Made by a program: the position numbers and the translations under genes. A stretch of 5,914 bases of DNA, taken from assembly GCA_031258055.1 (NCBI GenBank), contig JAIRNM010000149.1, positions 1-5,914 on the forward strand. The letters are read 5' to 3'. The notes below the pieces were generated by a model. That model did no database searches. It was not told the origin of the DNA and saw only the letters and a list, made by a program, of their open reading frames with translations. This DNA comes from Bifidobacteriaceae bacterium (lineage in GTDB: Bacteria; Actinomycetota; Actinomycetes; Actinomycetales; WQXJ01). Shown in pieces: positions 1 through 5,541 of this stretch (positions are counted from its first letter, which is position 1; each line of letters starts with the position of its first letter).

Positions 1-435
1 GTCCCAATTGAATCGACCGGACGCTCAATAGAGCCCGAAGCGCTCGACGCGGCGGCGGCGTTCAGCCGCGGCTTCCCCTTCCTCATCCAGATGGTCGGCT
101 ACCAAACCTGGCGCCAACACCCCCAACGAGAGATCATCAGCGCCGCCGATGCCGCCGAAGGCACCCGCGCCTCGCAAGAGTCCATGGACGCCATGATCCT
201 GGACGCCACCGTCCGCGAACTGTCGAAAGGCGACCTACAGTTCTTGAACGCCATGAAGGACGACCCGGACTTCTCCAACGTCGCGGACCTAGCCGCCCGC
301 TTGCGGATCTCCCCATCCTCCGCCGGACAGCGCCGCATCCGCCTGATCAAAGCCGACGTGATCGAGGAATACGGCCGCGGCAAAGTCCGCTTCACGCTGC
401 CCCTCCTACGCGAATACCTCCAACGCACCCATTGA
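1..435 (+). CDS. AAA-family ATP-binding protein, C-terminal part (5' end outside window)
   Basis: The reading frame is open from the first base and ends with TGA at 433-435, so this is the 3' end of a longer gene (144 residues visible). The ATG at 91 is internal, because the protein-like sequence continues in frame upstream of it. The segment GRSIEPEALDAAAAFSRGFP followed by FLIQMVGYQTW is typical of the lid region of AAA/Orc1-Cdc6-like ATP-binding proteins that are common in Actinobacteria. The last 65 or so residues (FLNAMKDD..., VADLAARLRISPSSAGQRRI, then VIEEYGRGKVRFTLPLLREY) have the helix-turn-helix plus wing pattern of a winged-helix DNA- or protein-binding domain. The Walker motifs would lie left of the window and cannot be checked. 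The specific role is unknown. The gene points toward the minus-strand defence operon and is not part of its transcript. Family assignment is from recognition of the motif pattern. Confidence 0.8.
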   Translation, partial: VPIESTGRSIEPEALDAAAAFSRGFPFLIQMVGYQTWRQHPQREIISAADAAEGTRASQESMDAMILDATVRELSKGDLQFLNAMKDDPDFSNVADLAARLRISPSSAGQRRIRLIKADVIEEYGRGKVRFTLPLLREYLQRTH

Positions 436-439
436 CACT

Positions 440-455
440 CCCGCCTTCGGCCGGG
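440..455. terminator. Weak hairpin between convergent genes, possible terminator
   Basis: CCCGCC (440-445), loop TTC (446-448) and GGC-C-GGG (449-455) can form a six-pair GC stem with one bulged C, starting 4 bases after the stop of the ATPase gene. There is no T-tract after it on either strand, so it is not a canonical intrinsic terminator. The rest of the 147-bp convergent gap (436-582) shows no convincing gene or site. Confidence 0.25.
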
Positions 456-582
456 CCGACGTCCCATCGAGACGCGACAGCTGGGAGCGATCCGCACGTT
501 GCCAGCCAGGATCCGAATGAGAACCGAGTCCTTGAACTCAACTGTCACGCAATGCGCCAAATCCCAAGTCTTCTTGCAGTCA

Positions 583-1761
583 TCAGACCAACGCTCCTTC
601 CAGGCTCGCCTCGGCAATCCCCCGGACTTGCTCCAGGAGTTCGCTGGGGCTGACCGCCACATCCAGTGGATGAATGCGGATGGTGATTCCGGCGTTGCGG
701 ACTACGGCGTTGGCGGCGTCAGGGCCGAACTTGGAACCGGCGTAGACCAGGTGACCGGTGCCTAGCCCCAGGACGGTGCAGTAGGCGTGCATCTGGTAGA
801 GATCGCCGAGCTTCTCCTCCAGCTTGTATTTGGCGTCGTAGACCGCCCTGGCTTGGCCGCGAATGAGGTGGACGACATCGGGGCGGATCGGGAAGCGCTT
901 GTCGTAAGTCAAGTAGGTCGGATACTGCTCGCGGGTGAGGCCGGTGCTGATCGTGGCCAGGGTTTCGCGCAAGGCGGTGCTCACGAACGCCTCGAAGACG
1001 GCCGCCATGTTGACCACGAACGATGCCGTCGGTTGTTTGCCTTGGGTCGCCGTCAGGCCGATTGAGTCTAGGATCAGTTCGGCCAAACGCAAGGCTGGAG
1101 CATAGCGCTCGTTGAGGCGGTTGGGTGACCAGGCCGGCCTGGGCGCTCCCGGAGTCAGGATGGCGGCGGCGGACAAGCGCCCTTGGAGGTGGTGCAGGTT
1201 GCGGGCGATCCCGGCGGGGAGCCGGTCCACTGAGACCATTCGGCGCAGGGCGGCTCGGAGAATGCGGTTCTCGGGAGTATCAATGGAGAACTCCGCGTAG
1301 CGGACTTCGAGAGGGACCGGGATGCCTTGGTGACGAGTGAACTGGTCCGAGATCCTGATCCTGCCCCGCACCACCGGCAGCCGATCCTCTTTGGTGACGT
1401 AACCACGTAACACACCTCGCTCCAGCGCCCGTTCGGTTAGGCGGACCATGGTCTCTCCCACGGCAGGCCACAGGTCATCCTCGGCCACGCCGTCGAACTC
1501 GTATGGGCTGAAACTCTGGTCTTGGGCGTAGGCCAACATGAACAGCAGCGAGGAAAACCGGGCCTTGGGCTGGACCACAATGTCGCGTTCACCAACCCGG
1601 ATCGCCCCGACCTTGTTCAGGCATGGGAACACCTCCCAGCGCCCGTCCGGCCCAGGCACAGCTTGGACTAGGCCAGTCCCATTGAGCGCGGCGGCTTCGG
1701 AACCGGCCAGCGCCAGAGCGATTCCCTCGCCCTGGTTCTCTGTCAGCTCCAGTTGTTGCAT
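583..1761 (-). CDS. mcrC: McrC, nuclease subunit of McrBC-type modification-dependent restriction system
   Basis: This 392-residue protein matches the McrC family (McrBC 5-methylcytosine restriction component) over its whole length. The N-terminal part is a beta-rich region with the 'LNKVGAIRVGERDIVVQPK' block (48-66). Then come the family blocks VVRGRIRISDQ (130-140) and YAEFSIDTPENRILRAAL (155-172). The C-terminal PD-(D/E)XK nuclease shows RPDVV with D295, and YDAKYK with D309 and K311. In the family McrC binds the McrB ring, stimulates its NTPase and cuts DNA. All expected catalytic residues are present and the length is normal, so the gene looks intact. ATG at 1761 is preceded by AGGA at 7-nt spacing, and the gene follows mcrB after 14 bp, so it is surely co-transcribed and likely translated from the same mRNA. 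It is the last gene of the operon. The exact modified-base specificity is not readable from this subunit. Confidence 0.94.
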   Translation of the reverse strand: MQQLELTENQGEGIALALAGSEAAALNGTGLVQAVPGPDGRWEVFPCLNKVGAIRVGERDIVVQPKARFSSLLFMLAYAQDQSFSPYEFDGVAEDDLWPAVGETMVRLTERALERGVLRGYVTKEDRLPVVRGRIRISDQFTRHQGIPVPLEVRYAEFSIDTPENRILRAALRRMVSVDRLPAGIARNLHHLQGRLSAAAILTPGAPRPAWSPNRLNERYAPALRLAELILDSIGLTATQGKQPTASFVVNMAAVFEAFVSTALRETLATISTGLTREQYPTYLTYDKRFPIRPDVVHLIRGQARAVYDAKYKLEEKLGDLYQMHAYCTVLGLGTGHLVYAGSKFGPDAANAVVRNAGITIRIHPLDVAVSPSELLEQVRGIAEASLEGALV

Positions 1762-1768
1762 AGTCTCG

Positions 1769-1772
1769 TCCT
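1769..1772 (-). promoter_or_regulatory. Ribosome-binding site of mcrC
   Basis: On the minus strand AGGA lies 7 nt before the ATG at 1761, inside the 14-bp gap after the mcrB stop. It supports this start over later in-frame codons. Confidence 0.6.
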
Positions 1773-1775
1773 GAC

Positions 1776-3524
1776 TCAGACTTCTGGCTCGCCGCCAGCG
1801 ACAGGCTCAGGCGGGGACTGGCTCTTCTTCCGAGCGACAGCCTGGCGAATGGCTTCCAAGCCAAAGTTACTGTGAACCTGTTCCCGATCATGCGAGCCGT
1901 AGAGTTGCTCCTCCAACAAAGGCAGAATGTCGTAGCGCCAGATGCGCTGGAGGCCGTCCTCGGTCGCGGCTTCGTCCCGCATCAGGTAGGACGGACCGAT
2001 CTGAAACTCGCGCAGCTTGCCAAGCAGTTGGCTGTTCAACTCGGCCAGCAGTTCGGCCCGCTCCGCCGAACCACCCACGGTCTTGAGGTAGGACGCCAGC
2101 ACACTCGACACCGGTTCTTCGGAAGGATGCATTTCGATGAACGGGAAACGCCGCCGGATCGCCGCGTCCACCAGGGCAATCGAACGGTCAGCGGTGTTCA
2201 TCGTGCCGATCAAATACAGGTTCTTCGGCAGCGAGAACGGCTGCTCCGGGGAGTACTGGAGAGCGATCCGGTCACCGCGATATTCCAGCAGGTAGTACAA
2301 CTCGCCGAATACCTTGGCGATGTCAGCCCGGTTGATCTCGTCGATTATGAGGACGTATGGATTGCTCGGGTCTTCGGCAGCGGCAGCCGCGATCCGGCGT
2401 AACGGGCCCGGCGACAACTCATAGCTCACAGTCCCTTCGACTGTAACCGGCCGCAGCCCCTCGAAGAAGTCCTCGTAGGCATACGAGGGATGGAACTGCA
2501 CCACGGAGACCCGATCTTCCCCGGCGACATGCCGGGCGACCTTCCGGGCAACGTAGGTCTTGCCCGTGCCGGGAGGGCCGTACACGATGATCTGGCGACG
2601 GGCCTCCAGCAAGTCGATGTACTCATCCAGCCAAGCTCTGGCCATGTTGACTTCTGCGGCGAGATCGTCAGTTGCCAGAGGCAAACTGGCACCGGTTGAC
2701 GGCTCAAGGGTCAGATCCTGGTTGGAGAGCATCTCAATTGCCTCCCGTACCCCAGTCAAGTCGACCACCAGGCGCGGGCTACCAGGCAACGACGCGGCCT
2801 CTGGCGGCAGCGTATCCACCGGCGCTTCCACGGCGGCCCATTCAACTTGAAAGCGAAGCCGAGGAACTTCGGAGTGATAGCCGGGGCTACCAATCAAATG
2901 CCCTATCCAGGCGGCATCATCATGTCGGACGACTACGGGGTCGCCATCTCTCATGAGAGTCAGGAAGGCGTAGTAGTCCTCAGCGAGCGCTCTGCGTTGG
3001 GGATACTCCACGTGTTCGTAGCGCTCTTGCACCCTCCCCAGAATCTTGTCTTTTGTGGAGCCTGGCTCGATCTCACCGAGGTGTACGGCCGCAAGGGAAA
3101 CGTACCCGTCTGACAGCCAAGTCTCGATGGTCTCTTGTCCGTCCGGCCCTGTCCGAACCAACCAGGCTCTGCGCTCGCCGCCAAGGTCGCGTTCCACCTT
3201 TCTCTGACGCAGGTATTCCTGATGCATCGGGACAATCTGGTCTTCCGTGAGGCCTATCGCGGCGGGAGTGGCTGCCCATAAGCCATGTTCCTTGTTGTCC
3301 GCCAAGCCCATGCCTTTCAACTCGCTCAGCGCCCACCATGAGCGGTACTCAATCTTGGTTGCTCTCTTGTTGTGTTGAGCTTCGAACTGTTCCGCAGAGA
3401 AGGCTCCTTGTCTCACGATCTGTTGGTATATCTCGGCCTTCGTGCCTTGTCCGAGGGCAATGAGAGCCCGGAGGGTAGGCCATAGCAACCCACGAACGGA
3501 TGGCAATTCAAGAGCGTCAGTCAT
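1776..3524 (-). CDS. mcrB: McrB-like AAA+ NTPase with Mrr-type N-terminal domain
   Basis: This is a 582-residue motor subunit of a McrBC restriction complex. Residues about 1-100 (RGLLWPTLRALIALGQGTKA ... WWALSELKGMGLADN ... WAATPAAIGLT) look like the Mrr N-terminal winged helix. Residues about 118-230 form a second module ending in GDPVVV ... WIGHLIGSPGYHSEVPRLRF then QVEW, which resembles a small beta-barrel (PUA/EVE- or SH3-like) found in modification-dependent restriction proteins. Residues about 295-550 are the McrB AAA+ domain: Walker A GPPGTGKT (316-323), FHPSYAYEDFFEGLRP (344-359), Walker B with DEINRAD (395-401), the signature MNTADRSIALVDAAIRRRF (442-460) with sensor and arginine residues, and IGPSYLM (509-515). 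The family forms NTP-driven rings that translocate DNA and activate McrC. The ATG at 3524 overlaps the preceding gene by 8 bp, with only a weak purine-rich AAAGAAG upstream, so translational coupling is likely. The AAA+ assignment is certain; the names of the two N-terminal modules are inferred from pattern. Confidence 0.94.
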   Translation of the reverse strand: MTDALELPSVRGLLWPTLRALIALGQGTKAEIYQQIVRQGAFSAEQFEAQHNKRATKIEYRSWWALSELKGMGLADNKEHGLWAATPAAIGLTEDQIVPMHQEYLRQRKVERDLGGERRAWLVRTGPDGQETIETWLSDGYVSLAAVHLGEIEPGSTKDKILGRVQERYEHVEYPQRRALAEDYYAFLTLMRDGDPVVVRHDDAAWIGHLIGSPGYHSEVPRLRFQVEWAAVEAPVDTLPPEAASLPGSPRLVVDLTGVREAIEMLSNQDLTLEPSTGASLPLATDDLAAEVNMARAWLDEYIDLLEARRQIIVYGPPGTGKTYVARKVARHVAGEDRVSVVQFHPSYAYEDFFEGLRPVTVEGTVSYELSPGPLRRIAAAAAEDPSNPYVLIIDEINRADIAKVFGELYYLLEYRGDRIALQYSPEQPFSLPKNLYLIGTMNTADRSIALVDAAIRRRFPFIEMHPSEEPVSSVLASYLKTVGGSAERAELLAELNSQLLGKLREFQIGPSYLMRDEAATEDGLQRIWRYDILPLLEEQLYGSHDREQVHSNFGLEAIRQAVARKKSQSPPEPVAGGEPEV

Positions 3525-4377
3525 CTGCGGCTTCTTTCGTCAGGTGGCTCTTCAAGGGACGAAGGTCAACTATCGGCTGGTAGGGGACGCCGGAGTCCAT
3601 AGCCCCCTGCATGGCGTCATAGGTCTCAAGGATGATCCGCTTGGTCCGGTACTCGCCGTGGGCGGCCTCGTCTTTTCGTTGGACGATGCCGAACGTGCCC
3701 ATTATGTAGTCCACATCATCCCGCTGCACGCCGTAAAGGTGGAACATCGCCGCGTCGATTTCGCAGCGCACCAAGAACCGCTTCTCCGGGTCCCAGGGAA
3801 AAACTTGAGCTTTCCCGGTCAGTTCCTCCGCCATCGGTGCCATAGACCAGGACGTGCAGCTCAGGTTTGCTACTCGTTCGATTATCCAGTCGTGCATCGA
3901 GAATCCAGCCCAGGGACAGAGGCCGTGAATGAGGCTGGGCGGCAAGACCGGGAGTTGTTTCAGGTAGAAGAAATTGATGTGCAAGCCAGCGACTTTCAAA
4001 CGAGCCAGGTAGTCGAACACGAACGAATTGAGTATTGACAGGAGTATCCCTCTGCCTAGTCCGCGGATCAGCGGGTAAGAGTTCGCTGCCCCCGCCCGGG
4101 GCAAGGCGGATGACAGCACGGTTCGCTCATTGGTGGCGCTGGTCACGTCTGAGAACCCGACCAGCCAGCCGGGGATGTCGCCGCGAACGACTTCTTCACG
4201 TATCCACGCGATGGGCATGGGCTCGCGACACGGGTCTTGCTTCTCCCGATCCGTCAAGTAACGGGGCTGGTTCTGGCGCTTCTCGGCGGTGGCGCTCTTG
4301 AACACGTCAGCGTCGCGGTGGTCGTAGGCGTCAAGCATCTTGGCTTCATACAGCGGCAGCATCCGCTCCATCGTCAC
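3517..4377 (-). CDS. Stand-alone C-terminal (target-recognition-like) part of an Eco57I/type IIG-like methylase
   Basis: The 286 residues correspond to the C-terminal end of large Eco57I-type restriction-modification methylases: LPLYEAKMLDAYDHR (7-21), GWLVGFSDVTSATNERTVLS (70-89), ALPRAGAANSYP (91-102), LNSFVFDYLARLKVAG (116-131), INFFYLKQLPVLPP (134-147), and the terminal block FHLYGVQRDDVDYIM ... [14 protein letters not shown] (212-247). In the family such regions hold the target-recognition domain. The methyltransferase domain, with its S-adenosylmethionine motif and NPPY, is absent, and family proteins are usually around 1,000 residues or longer. So this is either a separate specificity/adaptor protein or a truncated remnant. 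Its frame is intact. It has a GGAGG ribosome-binding site, starts at GTG 4377 (GTGA overlap with the nuclease stop) or ATG 4371, and overlaps mcrB by 8 bp. A diverged paralogue of its tail lies at 5542-5914. The GTG is only 4 nt from GGAGG and the ATG 10 nt, so the exact start is unsettled. Confidence 0.8.
   Translation of the reverse strand: MTMERMLPLYEAKMLDAYDHRDADVFKSATAEKRQNQPRYLTDREKQDPCREPMPIAWIREEVVRGDIPGWLVGFSDVTSATNERTVLSSALPRAGAANSYPLIRGLGRGILLSILNSFVFDYLARLKVAGLHINFFYLKQLPVLPPSLIHGLCPWAGFSMHDWIIERVANLSCTSWSMAPMAEELTGKAQVFPWDPEKRFLVRCEIDAAMFHLYGVQRDDVDYIMGTFGIVQRKDEAAHGEYRTKRIILETYDAMQGAMDSGVPYQPIVDLRPLKSHLTKEAADD
3571..3774 (-). repeat. Diverged direct repeat, copy A (methylase C-terminal block)
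   Basis: This 204-bp coding block (residues 202-269 of the truncated methylase-like protein) is paralogous to 5563-5766. The best DNA match is 3641-3661 against 5633-5653, 20 of 21 bases. Overall identity is clearly lower, so this is an old duplication or the independent arrival of relatives. Confidence 0.7.
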
Positions 4378-5444
4378 GGTTCCTCCCGTTCGAGGCTGTC
4401 CAGGTTGGCGGCGTTGGTCAGCTCGCGGAGTTTGGCTTCCAGCACGTTCTTGGCAGGCAGGTGGAGTTGGTACTCGGCGACCATCGCTGGAGACAGGCTT
4501 CGGCTCATCGCATACTCGACCACGGTGTCATCCTTGCCAGTGCAGAGGATCAATCCCACGGACGGGTTCTCGTGAAGCTTTCTGACATCCCTGTCGAGCG
4601 CCTCCAAGTAGAAGTTCAGTTGCCCCAGGTATTCCGGCTTGAACTCGCCGGCCTTCAACTCGACGGCGACCAAGCAGTTCAAGTCGCGGTTCTGGAACAG
4701 CAGATCGATGAAGTAGTCGTGGGCGCCGACCTGGAGCCGGTACTCCTGCCCAACGAACGCGAAGTCCTTGCCGAACTCCAAAATGAAGTCGCGCAAGTTG
4801 GCGACGATGGCTTCGCGGAGATTGCGCTCGCGGCCTTGGCGGGGCAGACCCAGGAACTCCAGAGTGTAGCTGTCCCGGAGCGACGCCAACTCTGGGTGAA
4901 CGGCAATGATCTCTTTGTGAGTCTCGTTGTAGAGCACCGTCCGTTCATACAGCAGGCTGTTGATCTGCCGCTCCAGCTCCCTGAAGGCGTAGCGGTACTT
5001 GATGGCCCGCGACAGGTAGAACTGGCGGGCTTCGTCGGTCTTCGCTCCCGTCAGCACCGCCAGGTTGTTGCTCCAAGTTGTTTCTCTCAACAGCGTTGAG
5101 AGTTCTTCTTTGCCCGCGTAGGTCTCGTAGAGCTGCTTCATACGCCACACGTTGGGCGGCGAGAATCCCTTAATCCCAGGGAGCCGGACCTGAATCCAAG
5201 CCGAGAACTCTTTGACGACTCCCTTACCCCAACCGTCGGTTCGGACTCTGGCGCTGATGTACTCGCCGACGTCCCAGTACATGCCCACCAGTTCGTAGTT
5301 GACGGCGCGGTATGCCCTAGCCTGGGCTTGCTCGATGATCGCCAGTAGCGGAGAGAAGGCCTCGTCGAGGTCAAGGCTGGCAGGATCGGTTTCTCTCAAC
5401 TGTGTTGAGCTGAGTCTTGCATCAGGTCTGGTCAGATCGGTCAT
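4374..5444 (-). CDS. YhcG/DUF1016-family PD-(D/E)XK nuclease
   Basis: This complete 356-residue protein has the two-part layout of the YhcG/DUF1016 family. Residues about 25-170 are the helical N-terminal domain (AYRAVNYELVGMYWDVGEYI, GFSPPNVWRMKQLYETY, LLRETTWSNNLAVLTGAK, YRYAFRELERQINSLLYER). Residues about 190-335 are the nuclease domain (LEFLGLP, FAFVGQEYRLQVGAHDYFID, LLFQNRDLNCLVAVELKAGE, YLGQLNFYLEALD, PSVGLILC). The catalytic set is visible as D247 (FIDLLF), E262 and K264 (VELK) and Q275 (GQLNFYL), so it should be active. Family members are often found next to restriction-modification genes, but their biological role is poorly defined. The ATG at 5444 has GAGG at 7-nt spacing. The gene overlaps the next one by 4 bp and follows a methylase tail after 97 bp. 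Two similar palindromic 20-mers lie in its 5' third. Whether it cuts DNA with the neighbouring methylase-like proteins or acts alone is inference. Confidence 0.93.
   Translation of the reverse strand: MTDLTRPDARLSSTQLRETDPASLDLDEAFSPLLAIIEQAQARAYRAVNYELVGMYWDVGEYISARVRTDGWGKGVVKEFSAWIQVRLPGIKGFSPPNVWRMKQLYETYAGKEELSTLLRETTWSNNLAVLTGAKTDEARQFYLSRAIKYRYAFRELERQINSLLYERTVLYNETHKEIIAVHPELASLRDSYTLEFLGLPRQGRERNLREAIVANLRDFILEFGKDFAFVGQEYRLQVGAHDYFIDLLFQNRDLNCLVAVELKAGEFKPEYLGQLNFYLEALDRDVRKLHENPSVGLILCTGKDDTVVEYAMSRSLSPAMVAEYQLHLPAKNVLEAKLRELTNAANLDSLEREEP
4382..4386 (-). promoter_or_regulatory. Strong Shine-Dalgarno GGAGG inside the end of the nuclease gene
   Basis: The minus strand reads CGGGAGGAACCGTGACGATG. 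GGAGG lies within the codons for the last residues (REEP) of the nuclease, 4 nt before the GTG at 4377 and 10 nt before the ATG at 4371. It argues that the truncated methylase-like gene is really translated. Confidence 0.6.
5081..5102. repeat. Palindrome copy 1 within the nuclease gene
   Basis: CTCTCAAC (5084-5091), spacer AGC and GTTGAGAG (5095-5102) form a perfect 8-bp inverted repeat. With the preceding TTT, bases 5081-5100 match 5390-5409 at 18 of 20 positions. The coding strand encodes LLRET here, a conserved family position, so coding constraint explains at least part of it. Confidence 0.6.
5390..5409. repeat. Palindrome copy 2 near the nuclease start
   Basis: CTCAAC (5395-5400), spacer TGT and GTTGAG (5404-5409) form a perfect 6-bp inverted repeat within codons 12-18 of the nuclease. 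The 20-base unit is the same as at 5081-5100 except for two spacer bases. Position just after the start codon would suit an operator or mRNA hairpin, but this is not shown. Confidence 0.55.
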
Positions 5445-5503
5445 CGTGGTGCCTCGTCTGGTCGCGGGGAGGACTCGTGACGCGGTGCGTTCCGAATCTC
5501 CAT
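5441..5503 (-). other. Possible 20-codon upstream ORF ending on the nuclease start
   Basis: In the 97-bp gap between the methylase tail and the nuclease, an ATG at 5503 (or GTG at 5512) opens a frame reading MEIRNAPRHESSPRPDEAPR and stopping with TGA at 5441-5443, which overlaps the nuclease ATG as ATGA. Its own ribosome-binding site is poor, with AGGG almost touching the ATG. It could be a leader peptide for coupled translation, or chance. No clear sigma-70-type promoter or terminator was seen in this gap. Confidence 0.2.
5452..5455 (-). promoter_or_regulatory. Ribosome-binding site of the DUF1016 nuclease
   Basis: GAGG on the minus strand sits 7 nt before the ATG at 5444 and supports that start. 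Confidence 0.6.
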
Positions 5504-5541
5504 GCCCTTCACGATAGCGGCGGGGTCTGACAGTCTTTGGG

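Noticed and set aside
91..435. ATG at 91 as the true start of the left-hand gene
   Set aside because: The family-like sequence FSRGFPFLIQ continues in frame upstream to the window edge, so the gene begins outside.
99..662. 187-codon minus-strand frame spanning the mcrC end and the left ATPase gene
   Set aside because: It starts inside mcrC in another frame and is antisense to the ATPase. A stretch reading SDDCKKTW...HCVTVEFKDSV in the gap faintly recalls small actinobacterial proteins of the DUF397 type, but has no start or ribosome-binding site of its own and does not match well enough to call.
1872..2402. 176-codon plus-strand open frame within mcrB
   Set aside because: It is antisense to the conserved AAA+ Walker B and MNTADRS region, so it is a shadow.
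3371..3381. 11-base match TGTGTTGAGCT shared with 5401-5411
   Set aside because: A match of this length between two points in a window this size is expected by chance, and there is no inverted repeat at 3371.
3442..4038. 198-codon plus-strand open frame
   Set aside because: It lies opposite the mcrB start and the methylase-like gene, has no recognisable motif, and the opposite frames are strongly supported.
4461..5099. 212-codon plus-strand open frame opposite the DUF1016 nuclease
   Set aside because: It is antisense to a gene with clear catalytic motifs, and its Val/Gln/Leu-rich translation is typical of a shadow frame in GC-rich DNA.
5512..5541. Promoter for the nuclease operon in the 97-bp gap
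   Set aside because: I could not find a convincing -35/-10 pair. Actinobacterial promoters can be weakly conserved, so absence is not proven.
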